Below are positions 9,570-18,490 of a stretch of DNA of 64,000 nucleotides, piece by piece. Below the pieces are notes generated by a model. It saw nothing but the letters and a program-made list of their open reading frames with translations, did not search any database and was not told where the DNA came from. Source of the stretch: CBDDFQ01 sp965227035 (GTDB lineage: Bacteria > Pseudomonadota > Gammaproteobacteria > Burkholderiales > Burkholderiaceae_C). The position numbers and the translations under genes were made by a program. The stretch spans positions 3,286,001 to 3,350,000 of the forward strand of contig OZ245724.1 in NCBI GenBank assembly GCA_965227035.1, read 5' to 3'. Each line of letters begins with the position of its first letter. Position 1 is the first letter of the stretch.

Positions 9570-10535
9570 TCAGGCACGGTGCGAAGGGACGTCTTCGCGC
9601 ACACGGAATTCGAAGACGTCCGGGCGGTTGTAGTGGCCTGCGAAGTCCGCCGCAATTTTCGAGGGGATGGTGTCGTTCAGATCGACGTCTGCATAAAGAA
9701 TGCCTTCGCCTTCCATCGGCTCTGTCAGCAGGACGCCTCTCGGACTGATGATCGAGGCGTTGTTGCTGCCGAGGAGCTTTTCCATGAAGCCCCGTTCCAC
9801 ATCGCCGGCCTCGTACGAATCGATCATGTCCTGTGTGAGGTAACCCGCGGCGTTCACCACGAAGGTGCCCATCGAATAGGCAAGCCCTTTGGTGATCGAC
9901 AGAATGACTTCCGACAGCTTCACGGTAGGCGACACGAACGATGGCCACGACGCCACATGCACCAGCGGGTATTGCGTCATCAGCCCGTAGGCTGCCAGCG
10001 GGTTCGCGTTCTCTCCGCAAATAAGACTGCTCACCATGCCGAACGGCGTCTTGTACGCCTTTAAGGTATCGCCATGACCGCCGGTGTGCACGATGCGCTC
10101 GGCCAGCGTGGGCATGAGCTTTTGGTGTTTGCCGAGAATCGATCCGTCGGGGCCGATGAACAGCTGCGTGTTGAACATGGTGCCGGTCGTGCCTTCGTAC
10201 TTCTCGCACACGCCGATGACCGCGGTAATTTTTGCTTCCCGGCAGGCGTCGCCCAGCGTGTCGGTGGCGGCGCTCGGAATCACGACCGAATTCTGGAACA
10301 GCGCTTTCGAAAGCGCGAAGCTGACCCGATCGGTTCCGGGCCGAACGCTGAACCAGCAGGGATGCGCGGGAATGAATCCTTCAGGAAATGCGATGAGCGA
10401 CGCACCTGCCTTGCCGGCTTCGCGAATGAGTTTGCACGCCTTTTGAACCGTCGCATCACGGTCGAGATGAACACCCGAGGCCTGCACCGCCGCAAGCTTG
10501 ATTTTCTGAAGCTGATCGCCTGTTTCACGCAACAT
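9570..10535 (-). CDS. Nitrilase (carbon-nitrogen hydrolase superfamily)
   Basis: A 321-residue carbon-nitrogen hydrolase. The catalytic triad is visible: Glu52 in AFPEGF, Lys139 in KHQKLMPT and Cys173 in LICGENANPL. The CGEN-x-NPL form is that of true nitrilases (nitrile to carboxylate plus ammonia) rather than the amidase branches. The C-terminus carries the usual oligomer-interface region. I chose the ATG at 10535 because it opens shortly before the first beta-strand (KIKLAAVQAS); an in-frame start at 10589 would add 18 residues. It is upstream of the HbpS-like gene on the same strand. Natural substrate unknown. Confidence 0.9.
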   Translation of the reverse strand: MLRETGDQLQKIKLAAVQASGVHLDRDATVQKACKLIREAGKAGASLIAFPEGFIPAHPCWFSVRPGTDRVSFALSKALFQNSVVIPSAATDTLGDACREAKITAVIGVCEKYEGTTGTMFNTQLFIGPDGSILGKHQKLMPTLAERIVHTGGHGDTLKAYKTPFGMVSSLICGENANPLAAYGLMTQYPLVHVASWPSFVSPTVKLSEVILSITKGLAYSMGTFVVNAAGYLTQDMIDSYEAGDVERGFMEKLLGSNNASIISPRGVLLTEPMEGEGILYADVDLNDTIPSKIAADFAGHYNRPDVFEFRVREDVPSHRA

Positions 10536-10646
10536 GTCGCACCTGACAATTGAATCGATCGACGAGTCGACCGGAGGTTGAGAACTCAATGATCAGTATA
10601 CGTAGCATCGAAGGCGCCTTGCAGTTCTCAACCTCAGCGCTACTCC

Positions 10647-11594
10647 TCAACGATGAACCACCAGATAGATGCCCGCCATCGTGATGACGCTGCCGACAAG
10701 CATGGTCGGCCCCATGGGACGATCGTTCTTGAACAGCACATGGCTCAACGGAATGACCAGCAATGGCGTGCAAAGGGTCACAAGCGTCGAGATGGCGAGA
10801 GAGATATGGCGCATCGATCCGATGGCACATATCTGGGCAGAGATGCCGCAAACGCCGATGGCGACGTAGATCCAGAAACCGCGTTTGCTCACACCGCGCA
10901 ATCGGCCCCACAACTCGCTTTTCTTTTTCGCGAATCCGACGTGAAGCGCCATGCCGAAAAGAGCGCCCAGCATGCCGCCCAAAATCGGCTCGTCCCAAGA
11001 GCGAACACCGACACCCTTGAACACGTTTCCAATAGCGTAAGCGCACGCACTTGCGAGCCCGACCATCAACAAGGAATCGGATGCTCGCTGGCCGAGCGTT
11101 TTCCGGGCGATGCGATCCGCCATGTCTCGAGACTGCGGAGTGGCGACTACCGTGCGCGGCTGGTGACTCACCATCAGCAATCCGCCCATGGTGAGCAGCA
11201 TCCCGAAAACGGTAGTGGGAGTGAGCGACTCCGAAAGCACCACCCATGCGATCAGGGCGGTGAAGAGCGGGCTGCTGATCTGAAAAACACTGGCGCGAGC
11301 CGGTCCGAACTTGAGCACCGATTCGTAGAAGAACCATCGCCCGAAATAGGTGGAGAACACGCCGCCCAAACCGAACATTAGAAAGCCGTGCCAGTTCCAG
11401 GACACGCCTTTCTCCCGCATCGAAAGATCGACCAGGTAGACGAGGCCGGCGAACACGACATTCACGCCCGTTGCGATCAGAAACCCGTTGCTCACATCGA
11501 TGTGCCTGGCCGCTGCACGAGTGAGAAGGATGGCGCTGGAGAAGAGGCAGAGAGAGGCTAGCGCGAGGGCATAGCCGAATTGCATTTCGGACAT
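10647..11594 (-). CDS. EamA/DMT family permease
   Basis: A 315-residue membrane protein with about ten hydrophobic helices arranged as two EamA repeats (~residues 5-145 and ~180-313), separated by a charged cytoplasmic loop (residues ~150-180). DMT permeases export metabolites or amino acids; the substrate is not predictable here. It is on the same strand as the nitrilase/HbpS pair, ~110 bases upstream, so co-transcription is possible but not shown. Confidence 0.87.
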   Translation of the reverse strand: MSEMQFGYALALASLCLFSSAILLTRAAARHIDVSNGFLIATGVNVVFAGLVYLVDLSMREKGVSWNWHGFLMFGLGGVFSTYFGRWFFYESVLKFGPARASVFQISSPLFTALIAWVVLSESLTPTTVFGMLLTMGGLLMVSHQPRTVVATPQSRDMADRIARKTLGQRASDSLLMVGLASACAYAIGNVFKGVGVRSWDEPILGGMLGALFGMALHVGFAKKKSELWGRLRGVSKRGFWIYVAIGVCGISAQICAIGSMRHISLAISTLVTLCTPLLVIPLSHVLFKNDRPMGPTMLVGSVITMAGIYLVVHR

Positions 11595-11668
11595 GGGCGA
11601 ATTATCGCGACGAATGACTTCCGCATTTTTGTGCGCTGCATCAACTCAAGTCGGCGCGCGGGGTCGGG

Positions 11669-12166
11669 CTAGCGATAGTTCGAACCCGCGATGCTGCAAA
11701 CCGCCCTCATGACCCGCTCTTTCGGGTTCGGCTCGACCGAACGGAATTCCATGGGCCTGATCTTGTCCAGCGGGTACACCATGGTTCTGGAAACCGGGCC
11801 TGCCCAAAGCGGAGCAGCAAAGAAATCTGCCCGCACGAAGCGGGCGGTGCGGATGGAACAGTTGAATTCCACGACCGATGTGTACGAACGGAACGGGATG
11901 CCGTCCGTACTGGTTCTCTCCATGGGACGGCTAACCCGCACATTCATGACGCGAATCGAGTTGGTCACCGATACAGGAATGGGGTCGACCTGCACGACTG
12001 TCGAATCGGCACTGACCTCGCCGTCTGTAACCGTGAGCCAATCGGCTGCGGAATTGGTTGCGGAACTCGTTGCGGAATTCGTTGCGACGTCGGCTGCGTG
12101 CCCATCGAAGGCAGATGTCGCGCAAATCAGTGCGAAACAAAAACTTCCAACCAACGCCCGCTTCAT
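11669..12166 (-). CDS. Exported hypothetical protein, two-cysteine beta-rich domain
   Basis: A 165-residue protein with a signal peptide (MKRALVGSFCFALICATS, cleavage probably after DGHA). Next comes a short repetitive Asn/Ser/Ala/Thr linker encoded by a 12-bp tandem repeat, then a ~115-residue domain with two cysteines (VEFNCS and RAVCS) that could pair in the periplasm. The layout resembles surface-adhesin E-like lipoproteins/exported proteins of Burkholderiales, but I cannot confirm that family. The ATG at 12166 is preferred because it begins the signal sequence; the longer reading frame upstream has no signal-like start. It diverges from the rluE-like gene. Confidence 0.7.
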   Translation of the reverse strand: MKRALVGSFCFALICATSAFDGHAADVATNSATSSATNSAADWLTVTDGEVSADSTVVQVDPIPVSVTNSIRVMNVRVSRPMERTSTDGIPFRSYTSVVEFNCSIRTARFVRADFFAAPLWAGPVSRTMVYPLDKIRPMEFRSVEPNPKERVMRAVCSIAGSNYR

Positions 12167-12222
12167 GTTTACCCTTTTCAGTAAAACGCATTCTATGAGG
12201 CAGGTATGGTCGAGTGCAGCAA

Positions 12223-12258
12223 AATATCGGCTCAAATATCGGCTCAAGTGCCGGCTCA
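12223..12258. repeat. Three 12-bp tandem repeats upstream of the rluE-like gene
   Basis: Two exact copies of AATATCGGCTCA are followed by a third diverged copy (AGTGCCGGCTCA). They occupy the leader between the divergent exported-protein and pseudouridine-synthase genes. If the in-frame upstream start at 12206 were used, they would add a repetitive N-terminal tail, so start choice for the downstream gene depends on them. Confidence 0.75.
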
Positions 12259-12277
12259 ACTTTCTCCATCGACACAC

Positions 12278-12844
12278 ATGTCTTCACCGCCGCGCGGCTT
12301 GCCTCGCCTGATCCGCTTCAACAAGCCCTACGGCGTGCTCAGCCAGTTCCAGCCCGAGGGCAGATGGCAGGGCCTCAAGGATTTCATAAGCATTCCCGAT
12401 GTGTACGCTGCAGGACGCCTCGATGCGGACAGCGAGGGCCTGCTGCTGCTCACCAGCGACGGCAAGCTGCAGGCACGCATTGCCGATCCGCGATTCAAGA
12501 TGCAAAAGACTTACTTCGCACAGGTGGAAGGCTTGCCCGACGAGGCCGCGTTGAACGCCTTGCGAAATGGAGTGCTGCTGAACGACGGCCCGACGCTTCC
12601 TGCGCAGGCCGAACTGCTTGCCGAAACGCCCGTGACCTGGGATAGAACCCCGCCGATACGTGTGCGTAAAAACATTCCTACCTCCTGGATAAAGCTGACC
12701 ATTGGCGAGGGTCGCAATCGACAGGTACGCCGGATGACTGCAGCGGTGGGATTGCCCACGCTGCGCCTGATTCGCTCGGCCATAGGACCTTATTCGCTAG
12801 GCGATCTGGCGGTAGGCAGTTGGGAAGAAATACAGAACGTCTGA
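12278..12844 (+). CDS. rluE: 23S rRNA pseudouridine synthase, RsuA/RluE type
   Basis: A 188-residue RsuA/RluB/E/F-family pseudouridine synthase. It opens with IRFNKPYGVLSQF and carries the catalytic-loop motif AAGRLDADSEGLLLLTSDG (catalytic Asp in GRLD) and the C-terminal EGRNRQVRRMTAAVGLPTLRL signature. There is no N-terminal S4 domain, as in E. coli RluE, which modifies helix 88 of 23S rRNA (U2457). I take the ATG at 12278; the longer in-frame start at 12206 would add residues encoded by a tandem repeat. The RluE call rests on size and lack of S4. Confidence 0.85.
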   Translation: MSSPPRGLPRLIRFNKPYGVLSQFQPEGRWQGLKDFISIPDVYAAGRLDADSEGLLLLTSDGKLQARIADPRFKMQKTYFAQVEGLPDEAALNALRNGVLLNDGPTLPAQAELLAETPVTWDRTPPIRVRKNIPTSWIKLTIGEGRNRQVRRMTAAVGLPTLRLIRSAIGPYSLGDLAVGSWEEIQNV

Positions 12845-12862
12845 CTGAGAAAGTTCGGCGGC

Positions 12863-13771
12863 CTACTTGGTGCCGCCGAACAGCGAATGCACCACGCCGC
12901 GCAGCCACACGTTCGCCGGATCCTTGTTGAAGCGTCTGTGCCAGAACTGATGCACTGCGATCACCGGTGAGGTAATTGGAGACTCGACGATCTTGATGTT
13001 GGCGTAGCGCTGGCAGATCATTGCCAGATCGAGCGGCACTGTGGCAATCAAATCGCTGGTTTCGATAACCGGCAGCAGGCTCATGAAGTGCGACAGCTCC
13101 AGCAGCACCTTGCGCTGCATTCCCTTTTGACCGAGAAACAAATCGAACACATGCTCGCGGCCTTCCGGCTGAACCACGGCGTGCGACAACGCGAGGTACT
13201 GCTTCATGGTGAGCTTCTTGCCGACCGCCGGGTGATCGGCCCGGACGACGCATACATGCGGACTCTCGAACAGCTTCTGTTTGAAAAAGCCCGCCTTGTG
13301 GAGGTCGGGAAAATAGCCGATTGCGAGTTCCGCCTCACCAGATTCGAGCGACTCGGCTGCTGCCGGCCGGGAGCGCGACACGGCGCGAAGACGTGCGTTG
13401 GGTGCCATTTCCGAGATGCGGGCGAGCAGCTTGGGCACGAAGTTCGCCTCGCCAATGTCGGGCGTCATGATCGTGAAGGTGCGATCGGTCTTTTGCGGAT
13501 CGAAGCCGGAGCGCTGAAGGATTTCGTCCTTGATGGTCTCGATGACCTGTCGTACCGGGCGCGCGAGCGTCAGCGCGCGGGGCGTGGGCTTCATCTCGGC
13601 GCCGGTTTTCACGAATAGCGGATCGTCGAACCAGGTTCTCAGCCGCGATACTGCCGCGCTCATGGCGGGCTGGCTCAGGCCGATGGCCTCTGCTGCGCGG
13701 GTGACGCTCCGGTGCTCGATCATGGCGTCGAACACCACAAGGAGGTTCATGTCGATAGAACGTATATCCAT
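12863..13771 (-). CDS. LysR family transcriptional regulator
   Basis: A 302-residue LTTR. The N-terminal winged helix-turn-helix spans residues ~4-63 (LVVFDAMIEHRSVTRAAEAIGLSQPAMSAAVSRLR), followed by an effector-binding domain of the periplasmic-binding fold. The N-terminus and linker resemble the NahR/NodD/LinR branch, whose members often respond to aromatic effectors. It is transcribed divergently from the amidohydrolase/dioxygenase/hydroxylase operon across 135 bases, so control of that operon is the natural inference. Several T-N11-A candidates lie in the intergenic region but I do not single one out. Confidence 0.9.
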   Translation of the reverse strand: MDIRSIDMNLLVVFDAMIEHRSVTRAAEAIGLSQPAMSAAVSRLRTWFDDPLFVKTGAEMKPTPRALTLARPVRQVIETIKDEILQRSGFDPQKTDRTFTIMTPDIGEANFVPKLLARISEMAPNARLRAVSRSRPAAAESLESGEAELAIGYFPDLHKAGFFKQKLFESPHVCVVRADHPAVGKKLTMKQYLALSHAVVQPEGREHVFDLFLGQKGMQRKVLLELSHFMSLLPVIETSDLIATVPLDLAMICQRYANIKIVESPITSPVIAVHQFWHRRFNKDPANVWLRGVVHSLFGGTK

Positions 13772-13906
13772 GACATGGATTGTACGAATCCAGAATATTG
13801 CATTGATGGATATTTATTCCGTCTCTAGACTCAGCCGGATAAACAGCGGTCCATGCTCTTTCAGGCAATGGATCGCCCGAGACAAAACGGCACTGGAGAA
13901 CAATCT

Positions 13907-14950
13907 ATGGCGGCTCAGCTTCGCCCTGTCTGCAAATGCGCTATCGACATTCACGCGCATGTCGTGCCGGAACGTTTTCCCTCCTTCGTCGGCTCCAACG
14001 CGCCTGCGCTCTGGCCATCGACCGCCGATGCGCCCGAGGCCGGCGGCCTGTGCCACAAGCACATCATGATTGCCGGCAAAAACTACCGCACTGTGTCCGA
14101 GAAGTGCTGGAGCAGTTCACGCCGAATTGCCGACCTGCCCGCCATGGGCCTGACGCATCAGGTGATATCGCCTATGCCCGAATTGCTGTCTTACTGGTTC
14201 GAGCCCGCGCAGGCGCAGCAACTGCTGAGGTACCTGAACGAGCAGATCGCGGCAATGGCTGCCGAATCGAACGGCGCGCTTATCGGCATGGGTGCCGTTC
14301 CGTTGCAGGACATCAATCTGGCCATTGCCGAGTTGCGCTACGCGGTCGAGACGCTCGGCATGGTGGGCGTCGAAATCGGAAGCAACGTGAATGGGTCGCC
14401 CATCGGCGACGCGAAGTTCGATCCGTTCTTCGCGGCCTGCGAATCGATGGGGGCGGCGGTGTTCGTGCATGCGGTGAAACCGGCAGGAATGGATCGTCTG
14501 GTAGGACCTCCGCCGTTGCAGCAGGTACTCGCCTATCCGACCGATGTCGGACTCGCAGCAGCGTCGGTCATTACCGGCAACCTGATGATCAAGCATCCGA
14601 AGCTTCGAATCGCGTTCAGTCATGGCGGCGGCACGCTGGCGAGCCTGCTGCCGCGTCTTCAACAAGGCTGGACCACGTTTCCAGCCTTGAAAGAACAGGT
14701 GCTCTCTTCACCGACCGAGCAGGCACGCCAGCTCTACTTCGATTCGCTGGTTTTCGACAAGGCCACCTTGTCGCATCTGGTGAACGTGTTCGGCGAATCG
14801 CAGCTGATTCTCGGCACCGACTACCCATTCAATTTTCACGATCGCACGCCGGTGGAACGAGTCGAGGCTGCTGGCTTCGACAGCGCCACTGCGGAAAAAC
14901 TTATCTACAAGAACGCCGAGCGATTTCTCGGCAAGAGGTTCAACCCATGA
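13907..14950 (+). CDS. Amidohydrolase-2 family protein (ACMSD/resorcylate decarboxylase-like)
   Basis: A 347-residue TIM-barrel metal enzyme of the amidohydrolase 2 family. The metal-binding H-x-H is in AIDIHAHVVPERF at the N-terminus, a histidine lies in the FVHAVKP region, another in AFSHGGGTL, and the conserved Asp is in LGTDYPFNF near the C-terminus. Family members include ACMS decarboxylase and gamma-resorcylate decarboxylase, which remove CO2 from aromatic or ring-cleavage acids. The ATG at 13907 follows GGAGAA by 7 bases; an in-frame start at 13853 is less likely. It overlaps the next gene by ATGA. Here it probably acts in ring-cleavage product processing. Confidence 0.87.
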   Translation: MAAQLRPVCKCAIDIHAHVVPERFPSFVGSNAPALWPSTADAPEAGGLCHKHIMIAGKNYRTVSEKCWSSSRRIADLPAMGLTHQVISPMPELLSYWFEPAQAQQLLRYLNEQIAAMAAESNGALIGMGAVPLQDINLAIAELRYAVETLGMVGVEIGSNVNGSPIGDAKFDPFFAACESMGAAVFVHAVKPAGMDRLVGPPPLQQVLAYPTDVGLAAASVITGNLMIKHPKLRIAFSHGGGTLASLLPRLQQGWTTFPALKEQVLSSPTEQARQLYFDSLVFDKATLSHLVNVFGESQLILGTDYPFNFHDRTPVERVEAAGFDSATAEKLIYKNAERFLGKRFNP

Positions 14951-15861
14951 CATCCCCACTGATTGCAGGCCTGCGCAATGTCGCGCTCAACCTTCCCGAT
15001 CTGGCGAAAGCCGAAACCTTCTACACACAGGTGTGGAAGCTGACTGTCGTGGATCGCACCGATGACGCCATTTATTTGAGTGCCACCGGCAAAGATCATC
15101 ACGTGCTGTCGATTCACAAAGGTGGTGACAAGCCGCAGCTTCGCCATGTCACGTTCCGGGCACGTTCGAGCGAAGCGCTCGATGAGATCGCGACGAAGAC
15201 TGTCGCCGCCGGCGGCCGCATCGTGCAACCGGTAGGTGCACTGAGCGGTCAAGCGGGCGGCAAAGGAATCACGATTGCAGATGAAGATGGCCGAATCTTC
15301 CACATCGTTCACGGCGACAAAGCGAACGCCGACACGCAAGAGAAACCGGATCATCCGATTCGTCTGGCGCACGTGGTGCTCAACGCGCACGACATTCCCA
15401 AGACGCAAAGGTTTCTCGAGAATGCCCTCGGCTTTCGCCTGGTCGATCGCACCAAGATCATGGCCTTCATGAATTGCGATCGGGATCATCACAGCATTGC
15501 GCTGGGTGACGCAGACAACGACGCGCTCAACCACATTGCTTTCCTGATGCCCGAAGTCGACTCGGTCATGCGTGGCGGTGGACGCATGAAAGATGCGGGT
15601 CACTCGATCGAATGGGGACCGGGACGGCACGGCCCGGGCAACAACGCTTTCAATTATTTTCTGGATCCGTTCGGCGTCGTCATCGAGTACACGGCAGACG
15701 TTCAACAGATCGACGAGAGCTACAAGACCGGTACGCCAGACGACTGGAAATGGCCGGCAGGACGCGTTGATCACTGGGGTATTTCGCAACCGCCTACTGC
15801 CACGCTGAAAGAAGCGCAGCGCGCTGTGTTTTTTGCTCCGGTCGAAGGAAGTGGCGCATGA
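14947..15861 (+). CDS. Type I extradiol ring-cleavage dioxygenase (VOC superfamily)
   Basis: A 304-residue two-domain vicinal-oxygen-chelate protein. The C-terminal domain keeps the 2-His-1-Glu iron set: His142 (RLAHVVL), His196 (LNHIAF) and Glu247 (VVIEYTAD). It also has the FYFxDPxG-like FNYFLDPFG near residue 236, as in catechol 2,3-dioxygenase/BphC-type extradiol enzymes. It would open a catechol-type ring next to the diol. The true start is the ATG at 14947, overlapping the previous stop by four bases. The same frame stays open back to 13936 inside the amidohydrolase gene, and a naive call would wrongly give a 641-residue fusion. It also overlaps the next gene by four bases. Confidence 0.88.
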   Translation: MTSPLIAGLRNVALNLPDLAKAETFYTQVWKLTVVDRTDDAIYLSATGKDHHVLSIHKGGDKPQLRHVTFRARSSEALDEIATKTVAAGGRIVQPVGALSGQAGGKGITIADEDGRIFHIVHGDKANADTQEKPDHPIRLAHVVLNAHDIPKTQRFLENALGFRLVDRTKIMAFMNCDRDHHSIALGDADNDALNHIAFLMPEVDSVMRGGGRMKDAGHSIEWGPGRHGPGNNAFNYFLDPFGVVIEYTADVQQIDESYKTGTPDDWKWPAGRVDHWGISQPPTATLKEAQRAVFFAPVEGSGA

Positions 15862-17438
15862 AAGAGAGCGGGATGAAAGATAGCGGCATGTACGACGTAG
15901 CCATCGTCGGCTTCGGACCGTCGGGCGCTGTCGCGGCGAACCTGCTTGGGCAGGCCGGCCTGAAAGTCTACGTCTGCGACAAGAGCGCCACGGTATACGA
16001 CAAGCCGCGCGCGATTGCAGTCGATCACGAAATCATGAGAGTGTTCCAGCAGATCGGAATCGCCGATGAAATAGCGCCTCATGTCGAGCCTTTCACGCCA
16101 TCGGAATTCTTCGGTGTCGACGGGAAAATGATTCGACGTATGACCATGATCGCGCCGCCCTATCCGATGGGGTACACGCCGTCGATGGTGTTCACGCAAC
16201 CGCCGGTCGAACGAATCCTGCGCGAGCACGCAACGCAGATGAAGTCGGTCGAAGTCGAACTCGGCGTAGAGCTCTTGTCGATCATGCAGGACGATGAATC
16301 GGCCACGCTCGAAGTTCGAACGGCGAATGGCAATGGCATTGGCAACAGCGGAATAAAGAAAATTCGCGCGAAGTATGTGGTCGGATGCGATGGCGCAACC
16401 AGCACGGTTCGCACGCTCATGGGCATCACGCTGGACGATCTGGACTTTGACGAACCTTGGCTGGTGGTCGATGTGCTGGTCAACGAGAAAGGCCTCGCCA
16501 AGCTGCCGGTCACTTCGGTCCAATATTGCGAGCCGGCACGACCCAGCACCATCGTTATCGGGCCCGGCAACCACCGGCGTTGGGAGATATCGCTCAACGA
16601 AGGCGAAGACCCGTTCGAAGCTGCAAAGCCCGAGACCACATGGAAACTCCTGTCGCGTTGGCTCACACCCGAAGATGGCACCTTGTGGCGTCAGGCGAGC
16701 TATCGATTCCACGCGTTGCTCGCGCACGACTGGCGCAAAGGTCGGGTGTTCATCGCCGGCGACGCTGCGCATCAACAGCCGCCTTTCCAGGGCCAGGGCA
16801 TGTGCCAGGGCATACGCGATGTGACCAATCTCTCCTGGAAACTTGCAGCAGTTCTGAACGGCAGTGTCGATGCGAGCGCAGCGGACGCGCTACTCGATAG
16901 CTACGGCGAAGAACGCAAGACGCATGTGCGAGAGCTCACGACCCGGATCAAGGGCATAGGCGCTGTCATTTGCGAGCGCGATGTGGACAAAGCCCGTGCC
17001 CGCGACCAGCACATGCTCGACGCATGCGGCGGCGTGGTCAAAGACACGCCACGTCAGGACATCATTCCGCGCCTGGAAGCAGGGTTGCTTTCATTAGACG
17101 AGTCGACTGGACGCGGCACGCTTTTCCCGCAGCCGTTCATTGCCAACGGCAACGACCGCGAATTGATGGACAAGCGATTCGGCAACGGCTGGCGCGTGGT
17201 TCACGACGAATCGATCCCGTCGAAAGATCGGGGCGACCTCACCTCGATTGCGCTCGGCGCCTCGCTCAAAGAAGCAGACGGCGTCGTCGCTTCTTGGATG
17301 CAAAAACATCAGACGCATGCCGCGCTGGTGCGACCCGACAACTATGTATTCGGCACTGCAGCCAGCGCTGCAGAACTAGACAGCCTGATTGCCGAATGGC
17401 AAACGCGATGGATGCGAAAGGAGCCTGCCTTCACGTAA
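15858..17438 (+). CDS. FAD-dependent aromatic hydroxylase (MhpA-like, group A flavoprotein monooxygenase)
   Basis: A 526-residue single-component flavin monooxygenase. Motifs in order are the Rossmann GxGxxG (GFGPSGAVAANLLGQAG, ~residue 18), the DG motif (VGCDGATSTVR, ~175), the GD motif (FIAGDAAHQQPPFQGQGM, ~300), and a C-terminal thioredoxin-like tail typical of MhpA/PheA-type enzymes. The expected reaction is ortho-hydroxylation of a phenolic substrate with NAD(P)H and O2, giving a catechol for the neighbouring extradiol dioxygenase. The start overlaps the dioxygenase stop (ATGA), indicating translational coupling. The N-terminus has a repeated MKxSGM, so the start could also be 12 or 33 bases downstream. 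Confidence 0.88.
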   Translation: MKESGMKDSGMYDVAIVGFGPSGAVAANLLGQAGLKVYVCDKSATVYDKPRAIAVDHEIMRVFQQIGIADEIAPHVEPFTPSEFFGVDGKMIRRMTMIAPPYPMGYTPSMVFTQPPVERILREHATQMKSVEVELGVELLSIMQDDESATLEVRTANGNGIGNSGIKKIRAKYVVGCDGATSTVRTLMGITLDDLDFDEPWLVVDVLVNEKGLAKLPVTSVQYCEPARPSTIVIGPGNHRRWEISLNEGEDPFEAAKPETTWKLLSRWLTPEDGTLWRQASYRFHALLAHDWRKGRVFIAGDAAHQQPPFQGQGMCQGIRDVTNLSWKLAAVLNGSVDASAADALLDSYGEERKTHVRELTTRIKGIGAVICERDVDKARARDQHMLDACGGVVKDTPRQDIIPRLEAGLLSLDESTGRGTLFPQPFIANGNDRELMDKRFGNGWRVVHDESIPSKDRGDLTSIALGASLKEADGVVASWMQKHQTHAALVRPDNYVFGTAASAAELDSLIAEWQTRWMRKEPAFT

Positions 17439-17505
17439 CACCGCCGCTACTACATTTTTTCTGTTCGCGAATGAATTCAACACAAAACCTACCGGAGACA
17501 AAACC

Positions 17506-18486
17506 ATGAATCGTCGTCACTCTTTTCTCGGCACATCCGCATTGCTGCTTGCGATGCTCGCGCCCTTCGCAGCCGCACAAGCTCAAACATGGCCCGATAA
17601 ACCGGTCAAGCTGGTGCTCTCGCAACCCGCAGGTTCCGGCCCCGACAACGTCGCGCGTCTTCTGTCCGACAAGCTCGGTCAGACCTGGGGCCAGGCGGTC
17701 ATCATCGATAACAAGCCGGGTGGTCAGAACACCATCGGCGCGCAAGCCGCAGCACGCGCGGTGCCCGATGGCACCACTTTCTATTTCGCAACCACCGCTG
17801 CGCTCATCACGAACCCGCTGCTCTTCAAGACGCTTCCGTACGATCCGCAAAAAGACTTCGTGCCGGTCGCGTTCGTCGCGCGCAGTCCTTTCGCGGTGCT
17901 GGTGCAGGCGAGCTCGCCCATCAAGACCATCGAAGAGCTGATCGCTAAAAGCAAGGCGAATCCGGGATCGCTCTCGCTCGGCAACGAAGGTCCGCGAACC
18001 TTCAGCGGCATGATCGCGCGTCTGTTCAACTCCCGCACTGGATCGCAGGCGAACTTGGTGGCTTATTCATCCGTGAGCGTGGGCGTGAACGACCTCATGG
18101 GCGGACATGTCGATGCGATGGTGGCCGATCTCGCATCGACCGCGCAGTTCGCCAAGCAGGGCCGCCTGCGTGTGCTGGCCACGACGTCGGCCAAGCGTGT
18201 GAGCGGTTGGGAAACGACGCCCTCGCTGTCTGAAATGCTGCCCGGCTTCGACATGGTCGGCTGGTTCGCCATCGTGGCACCGACCGGCACATCGCAAGCT
18301 GCAATCAACCGGTTCAACAAGGACGTGAACGTCTTGCTTGCCGACAAGGAAATGGCCGCGAAGATCGAGAACATCGGACCGATTGCAGAGACCAACGTGT
18401 CGCCCGAACAGACCGGCGTCATCCTGAAGAACGAGCGTGATCGCTGGACTGCGATCGCAAAAGAAATCGGCGTGCTGCCGGAGTAA
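17506..18486 (+). CDS. Bug/TctC family periplasmic binding protein
   Basis: A 326-residue exported protein of the Bug (Bordetella uptake gene)/TctC family. Sec signal peptide MNRRHSFLGTSALLLAMLAP, then the family signature WPDKPVKLVLSQPAGSGPDN at the mature N-terminus and IDNKPGGQNTIGAQAAARA. Bug proteins bind carboxylates, aromatic acids and amides, often without a cognate transporter. An ACCGGAG RBS lies about 10 bases upstream of the chosen ATG. It sits 67 bases after the hydroxylase gene and four bases before the next Bug gene, so it probably delivers the operon's substrate. Confidence 0.92.
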   Translation: MNRRHSFLGTSALLLAMLAPFAAAQAQTWPDKPVKLVLSQPAGSGPDNVARLLSDKLGQTWGQAVIIDNKPGGQNTIGAQAAARAVPDGTTFYFATTAALITNPLLFKTLPYDPQKDFVPVAFVARSPFAVLVQASSPIKTIEELIAKSKANPGSLSLGNEGPRTFSGMIARLFNSRTGSQANLVAYSSVSVGVNDLMGGHVDAMVADLASTAQFAKQGRLRVLATTSAKRVSGWETTPSLSEMLPGFDMVGWFAIVAPTGTSQAAINRFNKDVNVLLADKEMAAKIENIGPIAETNVSPEQTGVILKNERDRWTAIAKEIGVLPE

Positions 18487-18490
18487 TGCG

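Noticed and set aside
13936..14946. A 337-codon in-frame extension of the extradiol dioxygenase, implying a 641-residue fusion
   Set aside because: The extension overlaps the amidohydrolase gene in another frame, is Arg/Ala/Gly-rich and unlike any domain; the ATGA overlap at 14947 gives a natural start.
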